NCBI RefSeq assembly: GCF_000835495.1
Contig: NW_015622546.1
Span: 4,111,022 to 4,175,021, forward strand
Length of the DNA stretch: 64,000 nt
Direction of reading: 5' to 3'
From: Cladophialophora immunda
Taxonomy: Eukaryota; Ascomycota; Eurotiomycetes; Chaetothyriales; Herpotrichiellaceae
Shown: in pieces, positions 10,962 through 21,958 of the stretch
Layout: each line of letters opens with the position of its first letter
How positions within the stretch are numbered: the first letter of the stretch is position 1
Program-made: the position numbers and the translations under genes
The notes under the pieces: model-generated
The model's input: the letters and a program-made list of their open reading frames with translations, nothing else
Database searches by the model: none
Told to the model about the DNA's origin: nothing

Positions 10962-12724
10962 ATGACAGAAACGCGATCTCGGACAGGTTAGTAAATTTTG
11001 CTGAGTTAAGCAGTGTTTTCCCGTGCCCTATCTGATGACCTTTACGTACCGACGGCTGAGCGCAAAATTCTAGGATGTGCGGTGTGCCGACGCTGTCGTC
11101 GCAAGTGTGATGAGAAGAGACCACAATGTGGCGGCTGCTGGAGAAGAGGGGTCGACTGCGATTACGATAATCGCTTTAGGTGGGCCTTTATTCGTCCGTC
11201 ACCAAGGGCACCGGAAGCGCGGCGGCCCAAACGGAAACGTCAAAGTTCACTATTGAACGAAGAGATTGCCCAAAATCACGACGGAGAAGCTACGAAAGGA
11301 CCTGTAGTCCTTGCGCAGAAGCCCGCAACAGCTTTATTGCAGCGAAAGAGTGGTTCTGAAGCCGCGGACTTTGGATTCCGCCGATATTCTCAGCAACAAA
11401 CACTCCCCCACATCGACGCCGCCGCCGCTGAGGGTGACGAGATAGATGATGGTCTCGCCCAGGATCATCTGGCGGGCCAAGTCCAAATTCATACACCACG
11501 GCCTACGAGAGTGATTCCAGTGCCTTTCTCGGTCGTTTGCCAGTCATATGACGAAAGGCTTGCTCTTGAATATTGTAGGTGGAGATCGTCCGCTATCAGA
11601 GTGATCTGCTCTAATTCGCACTCGCAGGGCTCTGGAAGCGGTGCGGGAATATGGTGGCCTATGATGGCGCACAGAACCCATACCGCAAGTTTTCCATGAT
11701 GGCAATGACCTCGCCTCTGGTAGGGAACACTATCGTCTCGCACGCAATCGAATGGATGTTCCACTGGGGCCGAGTCAGTGCTGAAAGAACTCTGCAGCGA
11801 CAGCATCTAGCCTTAGATTCTTTGAGAAAGGCTATCGGCGGAATGAATGTGGATTTGACCTCGAACAGGATCGAGATTCAACGCGACTCATCTCCCAGCG
11901 GTCAACAATGTTTCCAAACGGATCTAGTGATGCTGGCCGCGGTGTTGATGCAGGTTGCCAACAGCTTCTTCATAGGCTTGGTTGGCGTCGACGTTCATCT
12001 CAATATCGCTCTACATTTCCTCCAGAGCTTGAACATCCTCGATACACCATGCGAAGGGTTTGTCCTGCGGTTCTTACTCCAGCGCTTTGCCATGCTGGAC
12101 ATTACGACTTCATTGACGCAAAACCGACGGCCCTACCTGTCCCTAACCTGTTGGTTTCTCTGGCCCGATCCTAAATTGGACGTGTCAGAACCGCCATTCC
12201 GCGAGATGACGGGTTGTCCCCAGCCGCTCTGGGTGTTTTTGGCGCGCCTTTGTCACCTGAGATCCGACTTGTCCGACGAAAGCGGGTCGTTCTCCAAGGG
12301 ACTGGCTGCTGCCTTTCAGATCGAAACGGAGCTGCGAGTGTATGGCGAAAGTATGGCTGTGTTGGACTTAAACGGTGACTACGCAAGAGAATCCGGACCA
12401 GAAGCTATCTACTATCACACCTTGGGCCAGTGTTGGTATTGGTGTGCGCATTTGGTGTTACAGCTCCAAATCTACAAGGATCCCAAATGGTCCCCACGAG
12501 TGCAAGAGACAGTCACTATCATTATGACCTTGATGAAGACGATCCCGGTTACTTGTAACCCTAGTTCGCGGACATCTACTCCGCTGTGTCTATTAGCAAG
12601 TGGTGTCTGCGCGCAGGAAGATAAGAAGTGGGTAACGGAGAGAAACGACGAGTTGAGGAAGGTATTTCCTTGTATGACGAGAGACGAGACCATGACTTTG
12701 ATCCAAGAAACATGGCAAGAATGA
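10962..12724 (+). CDS. Zn2Cys6 binuclear-cluster transcription factor
   Basis: Three exons are inferred: 10962-10986, 11074-11574 and 11628-12724 (introns of 87 and 53 nt), about 540 aa. The short first exon matters. Splicing 10986 to 11074 gives MTETRSRTG followed by CAVCRRCRRKC, placing the zinc cluster at the very N-terminus as is usual. The full spacing is C-x2-C-x6-C-x6-C-x2-C-x6-C. A basic linker follows (PKRKRQ). The remaining 400 residues fit the fungal-specific transcription factor C-terminal region: ERLALEYW is created by the second splice and NPYRKFSMMAMTSP comes soon after. This resembles the Fungal_trans_2/DUF3468 type. Such proteins bind CGG-containing sites and often control an adjacent cluster, so the neighbouring oxygenase and transporter are candidate targets. 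Reading without intron 1 would need a GTG start, so I chose the ATG at 10962. Confidence 0.87.
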
Positions 12725-12947
12725 ATGACAGAATAGAATAAATAACACAACTCCTATTCAGAAGCGCCTGGCCAGATGTAAACTATCTTTGGACTGAGAT
12801 CAGCATCTCTCAAGAGCAAGGGGTGACTATGGGTAGGGCTTTCGGAAACAAAATCTCAGTATCTGGAATGACATGCACAACCTCTTTCATTCTCCTTGCA
12901 CTGCCAGCAATACGACCTACGGATGCGCCCGCAGTCTCCACCTTTGT

Positions 12948-14650
12948 TCACACATCGGCCGCCTTTGAAAGCGCCACCACCTTGAGGTCAACGCTTCCTG
13001 CTTCCTCAGTGTGGCCACGTGGGCTGAGATCGACGCCTTCGATAGTGATTTTGGTGTCGGCCTTGTCAAGGTCGCCGAGGTCAGGAACATCGGAGTGCTT
13101 GACGCCACCGAATTTCACGTCCACTGCCTCGAGTGTCAGTCCACGAGTTTCGACCCAGAAGATGGCAATGAGGACAATGTAGAGGATGTCGACACTTCCG
13201 AAAATCAAGTACGTCTTCCAGCCAATGGCCTTCAACGAGAAAGGAATGGCCATGGTTGAGACGAGGCCGCCCATCTTGGTAGTCAAAGCATATAGACCCA
13301 TGCCTGTGGCACGGATCTGGTACGATAGGACCTCGGCCGGATACAAAACGGTTAGCGGATTAATGCCGATATCGTATCCCGCCTTGCAGAGGAAGATCAT
13401 TGCGATAGTCCCATAAATGCCTGACTTATCCGTCGAGTTTCCAAACTTCGCCGTCATGCCAGCCAAGGCAAACATGAAGAGCGAAAGTAGACCCAGACTG
13501 GTACACGCCAATCCCTTTCTCGGAAGTCGGTCGGTGTACCATGAGGCCACAACGGAGATTACCAGACCCCAAGATGTCAAGATAATGTTGATTTCGAGTT
13601 GGGTAGTCGAGTCCGTGATACCGGCTTTGGTCATCATGTCGCCAAAATAAAAGGTGATGGTATTGTTGCCACAGAGCATCACAACTATTGAGAAGGTCGC
13701 AGCCAGAAGCAGACGTTTGCGGTTAGACTTGTTCGTCCACGCTTGGACCAGAGTGAGCTGACGGCCTTCGGTCTTCTCCCAGCGGATAGTATCACTGATT
13801 TCTCGGAACTGCAAGAGCGTCTTCGGATCCTCCTTGTCTCCTCCACTGTTGACGATGGCCAGCACTTCCAAGGCTTCTCCGTGGCGATCTTGTCCGATCA
13901 GCCAGCGTGGCGACTCGGGGATGAAGAACACGATTCCCGCAGCAAATAGACTGGGTACAATTTGCAGCAGGCTCGGCAACCTCCAGCCCCATGTCGAAAT
14001 CCAGTCATTGGTCTGGACGAATGCACGTTAGCCATATTGTCATGAGTGCGGAAGTCTCACATCAAGCCTACCGCATAACAGATACCAGACGCCATCAAAG
14101 TCCCGACATTCCAGCAGGAATAGTACAGTCCCAGGGCGAAACCGCGGTATGACATTCTTGCGACCTCAACAACGTATGTCGGCGTCGCTACTACGGCGAC
14201 GGCCATACCAATGCCGACAATGATGCGGCCAATGATGAACATAGTGATATTTACGGCGCCGGCTTGAAAAGCGGCTCCGATCAGTGTGATGGCTGAGGAC
14301 GACCATATTGCTCGTCTCCTACCCAGCCAGTCGGTGAGGTGTCCGGCGAAAAAGGCACCTATACATCCACCAAGGTAAGAGCTCGCCGTGTTGAGGGACG
14401 TCGTGGCTGTGGTAAGCGTGAAGTATGACTTATATGACGGCATTACGTTCAAGCTTCCCATAAGGGAGCTGTCGTATCCGGTCAACTGCGCCAGTCAGGG
14501 AGGTTAGTATCCAAATACATGAAGACACACGGTTTGGTCTGGACGTACCACCGAATCGGCGAATGATGTTCCCACAATGACAATGAAAAGCATGAACTCG
14601 GAGCTTGGAACCAGCTTCGAAACATACCTCCTCTCCAGACGAGGAGCCAT
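12948..14650 (-). CDS. MFS sugar/hexose-type transporter
   Basis: Three exons, 14650-14549, 14485-14072 and 14012-12948, with introns of 63 and 59 nt (GTACGT and GTAGGC donors, CAG acceptors); about 526 aa. The frame carries hallmarks of the sugar-porter branch of the major facilitator superfamily. These are GYDSSLMGSL after the first helix, DWLGRRRAIW (the DRxGRR loop motif), FFIPESPRWL before the central loop, TDRLPRKG in the second half and VETRGLTLEAVD after helix 12. Many hydrophobic segments fit 12 plasma-membrane helices. The fungal lactose-permease/hexose subgroup is the closest match I recognise, but substrate is not readable. It is convergent with the Zn2Cys6 gene (223 bp apart) and lies next to the TauD-type dioxygenase, which may indicate uptake linked to the metabolic island. 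Confidence 0.92.
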
Positions 14651-15789
14651 CTTGATGATGATCGTGTGTCAGAGTCGTAGAACAGTGATTCTGTCTTTAG
14701 CTTGAATTTCTCAAGTCGAAATGCTGGAGGGATCTGCTGGATTTTGTACTTGCGCGGTCTGTAGGTGTCAAGGAGCTTAGCCCTGCTCTCACTCGTGCTG
14801 AATGATAAGCCCTTGATAAGAATCCAAAAGCAGTCAATCCAGAAGCGCGTGCAGATATCTACTACCTATTTCCCATATCAGCCATTGTTGCGGTAGATAT
14901 ACCGATAGCGTACTGATAGAAGAAGCTTAGCCAATTGCAGTTGACTTATTCTCTCGCCTTCTGAGAAGTTTAGGATCAGACCGTGGTGGAACCCCGCTCA
15001 TGAGTGCGAAGGCCGTATGTGTCAATTGATATTCGAGGCGGGCACCACAAATCCGAGGCCTAGATCGTAAAGTCAACGTGGGTGTACTGTACAAATGTGG
15101 GCGAGACTGGCCATGGGGTCTGTCTCTACCAAATAAAGTGTTGAGAGGCCTTGATAAAAGTGACAAGTCCAAGGCAACGGCTAGTGAGGCGGGGCATTTT
15201 GGGGTTCACCAAGGCTAGGAATTCTACACTAGGATGGATGAGGAAATTTAGCCACCAGCGTATCCACCTTCACAATGGAATTTAGGGCTTCCTATCTTGT
15301 CCGATGATGCTGTAGATGCTAAGCAACTCACGTCCCGAGGTGGTGACAAACAATTACTATGGATACGACGAGCAGCTCGACTTAGGGTTCCCCCCACTTA
15401 TCTCCATTGTAAGGAATTTTGCCACCCCCATCTCTGTCTACGTGGCCCAAGGGTGTTCCGCTTGAGTTCTCGGGTGGAATAGAATGTCCTTATCAAGATA
15501 CTACTGACTCGATAGCCCCATCCACTTTGCTCATACCCCAGAGGGATCATAGAGTTTGTCTTTTTAAACTAAAAGCGCAATCCCATTTCCATATTAGGCT
15601 TGTGTTACGAGTTGCCTGTAGTAGATATTTAGACACTATCACTATATGACTGGGCTAGAGAGTTTGATGAGTCATTACACTTCATAAAAGATCTTGTGAA
15701 ATTGAGACGACATATATAAAACAATCTAGCCTTGGCTTTTTTTGTGCCTATATTCATCTTCTTATCCAAACAAGGCGTACAATAGAAAA
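14651..15789. promoter_or_regulatory. Divergent promoter region, transporter / TauD dioxygenase
   Basis: A 1.1-kb interval between two start codons. The only sharp element is a TATATAA box at 15713-15719, about 75 bp upstream of the TauD start at 15790. Short open frames inside lack domains. Confidence 0.5.
15713..15719 (+). promoter_or_regulatory. TATA box of the TauD-type gene
   Basis: TATATAA lies about 75 bp before the chosen ATG at 15790, a normal distance for a fungal gene with a short 5' leader. Confidence 0.45.
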
Positions 15790-17126
15790 ATGAGTCAAGT
15801 TGAAAGTGTGACTGTCACTCTGAGAGGGGCTGAGCTCAATACGGAGACGAGGGAGATACGCATGCAAGATCCAGAGGAACAGAAACATACATGGTGGTCT
15901 TGTACAGCACCAAATCCCAATTATGTTCCGCCCAAGGAATTCAAATTTCCTTCAACACTGGTGCCCATCCTTCTAAACCCAAAGGGCACGACGGAGATCC
16001 CACAAAAGACTTGCAAGGACTATACCAAAGAAGAGGTTTGTGTTAGGATTGTATCAGTGCCAGAAATCAAAGTATTAATATCGCTCAGTACAAATGGAAA
16101 CACTTTCTCCCTTACAACACAGCCACAGCGGATCCGCCTTTGACGCCATTTGATCACGTCGACCCTGCCTCCCGTGCTGACCCAGAGAAGAGAGCGCTGT
16201 TTGAAGTTTTGAGGAACAGGAGGGATCTGACACCCAATATCGGCACTGAGGTTTTCGACGCCCAGTTAAGTCGCCTGTCGCCAGCACAGAAGGATGAACT
16301 AGCCTTGTACGTGGCCGAGCGGGGTATGGTCATTTTCCGCAAGCAAGACTTCACCTACCATAGTCCTGAGTGGCTGAAAGAGTACGGCACACACTTCGGC
16401 AGGTTGCATGTCCACCAGTTCGGAACTCATGTCAAGGACCACCCAGAGCTTTCCACCTTATTTCGAGACAATAACGACTCTTACTTTGACCACACTACCT
16501 CGGGCAAATTGAACACTCTAGGATGGCACTCAGACATGACTTATGAGATGTAGGTTGTCTCCTACATCTCTATGACTTATTTTTCGCTGACTTCTTGGAA
16601 TAGCAATCCGCCCGGGACAACCTTTCTTTGTGCGCTCACCACTCCCGACTGTGGTGGTGATACCTTGTATTTGAACGCTATGACCGCTTACGACCGGCTC
16701 TCAGAACCCATGAAGAAGTTCCTGGAAGGGTTATCAGCTATCCATGCGGGCACTCCACAAACGGTCACTGCCCATAAGACCAACATCGTCCGCCGTGAGG
16801 CTCTCGACACAGTCCACCCCGTTATCCGTACACATCCAGTCACGGGTCGTAAGGCACTGTGGGTCAACCCAGTGTACGTGAGCCAAATTGTAGGCTTGAA
16901 GAAGGAGGAGAGTGACGGCATCCTGAAGATCTTGTACGATCATATTAAGAGCGGTCTTGACTTCCACACCCGAGTCAAGTGGGAAGAGGATACCGTTGTG
17001 GTGTACGACAACCGTATGGTCATGCATTCCGTCACCTTAGATTACCCCCTAGGAGCGACAGGACGCCGACACATGCTCCGCTTAACCCCACAGGGCGAAA
17101 AGCCAACGTTTCGACTGGTACAATAG
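15790..17126 (+). CDS. TauD/TfdA-family Fe(II)/2-oxoglutarate dioxygenase
   Basis: Three exons, 15790-16035, 16089-16549 and 16604-17126, with introns of 53 and 54 nt; about 409 aa. The second splice converts GAGAT plus C into EINPPGTTFL, the segment that normally follows the iron-binding loop. The proximal iron ligands are in GWHSDMTYE (HxD), the distal histidine in NRMVMHSVTLDY and the 2-oxoglutarate-binding arginine in GRRHMLRLTP. This order and length fit fungal taurine/sulfonate dioxygenase-like proteins. These oxidise a small substrate (sulfonates, or other acids in related members) with 2-oxoglutarate and oxygen. The sulfonate role is a family guess; in this setting another substrate is equally possible. 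The upstream ATG at 15742 is in frame, but 15790 is preceded by AAAA and agrees better with the TATA box at 15713. Confidence 0.9.
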
Positions 17127-17579
17127 ATAAGATATAGCATGGGTACTGATCACTTGGGAAATGTCAGTAGTTCAAGAGTTCATTTAGTGATTTTGATCGA
17201 AGATTGGTGACAATAGGAGAGCGTACGAGGTACTGTGCGACACAGTACGGTAAAGCTCCACCTCTCACAATTCACGCCCATTTGTGGACAACTAGCCGGA
17301 TAGTGGTGATAGTGTGGGTAACACTAGTAGCCTAGCTAGTTGAAATATCTTTTTCGACCGCGTGCCCAGAAGAGGCCATGATTCTCCTTATCTTAGACCC
17401 AAAAAGCGAGTGGCTGAACATATGAGGGGACAGAGCTATCCCTCATAAGTTCCTAGTAATGGAGAAGGTGCTTCGAGAGAGCAATCCATACATAAATCAA
17501 TTTCTACCTCAATCCCTCTCCAAAAGATTTTATGCGTCTTACACCAAGCCTTTCATCCCATTGAAACCTCGCTTTGACT
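17127..17579. other. Intergenic between TauD-type gene and MDR oxidoreductase
   Basis: A 453-bp head-to-tail spacer of normal composition with no repeat or open frame of note. It should hold the promoter of the MDR gene that starts at 17580. Confidence 0.5.
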
Positions 17580-18834
17580 ATGCAAAACAACATTGAATAT
17601 GCCGAAGGCCGACTGCCGTCATATACCAAAGGCTGGATAGTTCGTAGCGGGGCCAATATCAATGAAAATTTTGACAGCCTCGAATGGCAAGAAGCAATTC
17701 CAATTCCTGATCTTGGACACCACGATATTCTCGTCAAGTTCCATGCTGCGTCTCTTAATTATCGAGATTTGATGGTTGCAAAGGTGAGTAGTAACGGTCG
17801 TGTCTGGAAGACAGTACGAAATAATAATAACGAATATTGATTCTAGGGTCAATATAAATTCGGTATGTGCTTGATCTCGTATTTATTCTCGAGCGAATTC
17901 CTTAACATCTTGAAAGGTACGCGAGAGAATGTTGTCCCAGGTAGTGATGGAGCAGGGCAAGTTGTCTGTGTAGGAAAATATGTGACATACTTCCAGCCAG
18001 GCGACAAGGTGGTTACGGTTTTCAACCAGAAAGAGCCAGTAGGATCTACCAGAGCTGCTACCTTAGGCACAAGCTTTGGGTTGGGAGGCCTACATGATGG
18101 AACTCTCCGTCAATACGGAGTGTTCAACGAAGAAGGGTTGATGGACATACCGTCCAATCTGAGCCTCACCGAAGCAGCCACATTGTCGTGTGCAGCGCTG
18201 ACTGCATGGAACGCGCTCTACGGCCTCCAACCCCTCCAGCCGGGGCAGGTCGTTTTGACACAGGGCACTGGAGGCGTATCCATCTTCGCTTTACAATTTT
18301 CCCTCGCCGCTGGTGCAATGGTAATTGCCACAACGTCTTCACCTGAAAAATGTTCCCTTCTTAAAAGGCTGGGGGCACATCATACTATCAACTATAAAGA
18401 AGATCCAGCTTGGGGTGCTACAGCAAGATCCTTGACGCCTGCTGGACAGGGTGTCGACTGTATTGTCGAGGTTGGTGGGGCTGCAACGATGCAGCAGAGT
18501 CTCAACAGCGTTAGACGCGGCGGTCACATCGAAATTGTTGGCTATCTGGGACGCCACTTTAACCAAGAACCAGTATTGATGGAAGCCTTTCGCCGTCTCT
18601 GTACAGTGCGAGGCGTGGCTGTGGGAACTCGCCAACAGTTCTCCAATATGTTACGTGCCATACAGACCAATAACATCAAGCCCTTGATAGACAGAAAGGT
18701 CTTCAGGTTGGAAGATGCCAAATCCGCTTATGAGGTGAGTGAGGAATGGATCTCTCTGCGAATAGTTCTAATCACTTTAATAGTATGCTTGGAATATGGG
18801 TCATGTTGGGAAAATCGTGATAACTATGGAATAA
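17580..18834 (+). CDS. Zinc-independent medium-chain dehydrogenase/reductase (quinone-oxidoreductase-like)
   Basis: Four exons: 17580-17783, a 16-nt micro-exon 17847-17862, 17917-18734 and 18784-18834; introns of 63, 54 and 49 nt; about 362 aa. Splicing restores AKGQYKFGTRENVVPGSDGAG, here given as AKGQYKF then NVVPGSDGAG, a conserved stretch of alcohol-dehydrogenase-like MDR proteins. The cofactor fold has GTGGVSIFALQFSLAAG and the C-terminal exon supplies YAWNMGHVGKIVITME. The structural-zinc cysteine set is absent, so it groups with zinc-independent NAD(P)H reductases acting on quinones, enones or polyketide intermediates. Without the micro-exon the frame breaks, so automated callers may truncate it. 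This is the last intact gene before the RIP-degraded subtelomere, which begins only a few bases after its stop. Confidence 0.88.
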
Positions 18835-19018
18835 GGATGTCATAAATAACTAGATTAGAAGGCCTAGTCTTCCATACTCTATAATTGGGCCCCTATAGAT
18901 ACTAAGATAGGGCTACCCACAGGTAGAAGAGCGTATATGACACGCCTAAGAGATCTACACCTCTCTAAGACTTTAAGTCGTGTAGTAACTAGATATCAAA
19001 GGAATTCCTTTCTAGGCT

Positions 19019-19069
19019 CTATCAGTAATACCGCAAACATTTCACGGTGAAATGTTTAGAAGGACTAAT
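19019..19069. repeat. 51-bp repeat with perfect palindrome, copy 1
   Basis: Copy 1 contains AAACATTTCA CGG TGAAATGTTT, a hairpin with perfect 10-bp arms, inside a 51-bp unit starting CTATCAGTAATACC and ending AGGACTAAT. A RIP-altered copy lies 210 bp downstream (19,229). It could be the terminus of a DNA transposon or a MITE. Confidence 0.6.
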
Positions 19070-19228
19070 GAACTGGGGCGAGGCTTCTAGCCATAGGCGC
19101 CAACTCGTACGGTGGTAGGTAACAGGCGCGTTCACATCTTATAAAGCAGTTTTTTGATTGTCTTGCTGTCCTCTATCTACTTAGACTAGAAAATAATAAA
19201 AGAAAGACTACTAAGCTAAAGTGGTACC

Positions 19229-19279
19229 CTATCAGTAATACCGTAAATATTTCATGGTGAAATATTTAGAAGGACTAAT
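19229..19279. repeat. 51-bp repeat with palindrome, copy 2 (RIP-mutated)
   Basis: Same 51-bp unit as at 19,019 in the same orientation, differing only by C-to-T and G-to-A changes; the palindrome arms remain complementary (AAATATTTCA/TGAAATATTT). A partial third relative lies around 19,308-19,352. Confidence 0.6.
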
Positions 19280-21382
19280 TATATAGGGTGGGTAGACTCT
19301 ATAGTAACCGTGAAATATTTAAAAACACTACGGTAAAATATTTGATATTCCTAACGGAATCTTAGGACTAAAATTAGTAGGCTAATTATTTACTATAGAT
19401 AGGTATTAAATCCTAAATTATACACCTATATAAGCCCTAAGGATTAAGTTATTAGCCGCTATAGATAGGCGACTATATTTTAATAGAGTACTCCTAAGAT
19501 TATATATCTATAGTTATCTAACGAAACTTAATATTAACTATAGATATACGTACTAAAGTCTATTAGCGTTACGTAAATCCTTTAAGGTCTAGTAAGATCT
19601 AGTATTTTAACAGTTAGTCCTCCTAACTACTAGATAGCCCTAGCTTCTTAATGGCGCTCTCTCGACTTACGCACTAATCCTAAGTAACTTAAGGACTAGG
19701 ATATCTATATATTAAGGTCTATAGATCTCCACTATAGAGGCTTAATACGATATTATAATATCTAGAGTTCCTTAACTAACTTTAAACATAGTGAAATCTC
19801 TAATATTACTTACCTTAAGTAAAGTTAGTTAGAGCTAAGCTATAGCTATACTATATTCTAATATCTAATCTATTATCTTAGGTTAGATAAAAGTTAAAGA
19901 GTATAGAGCTTAGTAACTTCTAAGGGCGTCTTAAAAGACTCTATAGGTTAAGACCTAACTTTACCTTAATACTTAGTCTTAAGGTAAGTTAAGGAACTAA
20001 TATTAGTATATATTAAGTAAATAGGGTACCTTAAGAGGTAATTTAATTAACTAAATTAAGTCCTAGATAATCCTTTAATAGAAAATTAAGTTATTCTATC
20101 TTAAGTTAGACTCTTACTTATAGAATAGAGAAGTATATTAAGTTAGAGTAGTTAATACTTACTTCTAGCGATATATTCTAACTTAGTCTCTCCTCTAGAT
20201 ACCTAAAGGCTATCCTTTAAGAAGGCTCCTAAGTAGGTGCGCATTAATATAGATAAATCCTCTCTATAAGGGTTTCCTTTTACGTTAGGCTCTATCCTAC
20301 CCCTTACAAACTTTAAAATTAACTAAGCTATATACTATTATTCTTATACTAATCTAGTTAGAATAGGGCTAGTTAACTATATCTAAGTAGAGATTAGTTA
20401 ATAGAGTTAAGGTAGACTTAGAGTACTCTATATCCTATCTATTAGCTAAGTTTAAGGATAGAGGAAGAAGTAATACTTAGTAGTCTAGAATACTACTATA
20501 GTCGTTATAATATTATCTATAGAGATAATCTTTCTACTAGATTCTATTTAATAATATTAAATCTACCTTATAGTTTAGAATAATAGATAAATCTAAGGCC
20601 TAGGATTAATAGATTAAGTAATACTACTCCTATAATAGGTAATCTACTAATATAACTAAGTTAGAGGTGATAACCTCTCTAAAAGCGGTATACTTCTTCC
20701 TTAATAAGAGATATAATCTACCTATATAGGAATATATTGAATTTAGGGATTAGATTATTAATATACGTAAACTACTCCGCTACTATTATCTAGAGAGTAG
20801 ACTTAGAGGCTAAATAAGGGGGAATATTAGACTAGAGTAGGTGGATATTAGTCTAATATAGAATACTACGTTCTCTATTTTAGGTAGGTAGAGATACTTA
20901 TAAGTAGAGTAACGTAGCTTTTATATACTAACTATAAAAGAGTATTACTACTCCCTCTTCTTAGATATAAGAATTACTATATAGATTACTTATCCTCTAT
21001 TATAATAAATTCGACTTTTAAAGTAATACTAGTAATTACGCTATTTAATATTATCTAATATAGAGGCTCTCTATACCTAAAACTAAGGTAAATCTATACT
21101 TTATAATAATAGAGAACGCTTCCTAAGAAATACTCTCTCCTAGACCTTATATCTAATAGTTACTTCGACGAATTTAACTATCTATAAAATTAATATATGA
21201 CTCTAGAGCTAGCTAACGCTACTTCTCTCGATAGTGTAGGGGAAGTATCTTTACTATTAATACTAGATAATGCCTTAATAGACTTAGATTTTACTAATAA
21301 GGATATATATATCTCTCTAATAGAGCTCCTTTAATTCTAAGATTTATTAACTAACTTTCTCTCTTTTTTTTTATAATAGAAA

Positions 21383-21958
21383 TATGAGGGTTTAGAAAGA
21401 GTTCTATAACTAGCTAACTAACCTAGTAATAAGGAGGATAAATCTAAGGAGAGAGAAGGAAGGAATGACTATCCTTCCTTTCTCCTTATATCCTCTAACG
21501 CGCCGTAAGGAGGTAACTATTATCCTCACCTCCTTACTCCTTCCCTTACGTACTTATTTTAGCTCCTTACCTTCCCTTACGTACTTATTCTAACTCCTTA
21601 CCTTCCCTTACATATAGTGTCTTAACTATTAGGACTTTATATCCCTTATACCATATGCGTCTTAACTAATTAGGAGGTAGTATTTCGCCTATATATTATA
21701 TAGGTAAATCTTGACTAATTAGGAGATAGTATTTCCTAGCGTTAGTCTTAGTGCTAGTTCACTAGAACTAAGCCTTCTCCTAGGTTTAACCTATTATATC
21801 ACCTCTCTCCCTCCCTCTATACTTACCTAGGAAGTCTCGTATATATCTAGCGCGGTAGAGTCTTATAGCGCGTCGGCCGGTTCTTACGTTAGTTTAGCGT
21901 ATCTAGTCTATTTCACTAGATATTACTTCTAGGATCCTCTTCCTCTTTATATAACTCT
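21383..21958 (-). mobile_element. Truncated 3' end of outer-family chromovirus (LTR plus 160 bp)
   Basis: Positions 21,383-21,798 are a 416-bp LTR (TATGAGGG start, CCTATTATA end) matching the LTRs at 25,649 and 37,463. The next 160 bp match the internal sequence beside the 25,649 LTR, including a pyrimidine tract (the complement of the polypurine tract) and the end of the chromodomain frame. Similarity stops at 21,958, where the RecQ-like sequence begins. It is therefore a separate, internally deleted copy in minus orientation. Confidence 0.8.

Larger units (their letters stand above)
18841..21382. repeat. RIP-degraded AT-rich repeat sequence, family unknown
   Basis: Immediately after the MDR gene the sequence becomes rich in TA steps, TAG/TAA triplets and poor in CA and TG, the outcome of RIP. 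I could not find a convincing transposase, polymerase or helicase reading on either strand. A short stretch (about 19,060-19,190) looks less mutated. It may hold one or more old DNA transposons, given the palindromic repeats at 19,019 and 19,229. Confidence 0.6.

Noticed and set aside
11013..11073. GTG-initiated N-terminus for the Zn2Cys6 gene
   Set aside because: The ATG at 10,962 with an 87-nt intron gives the usual N-terminal placement of the zinc cluster.
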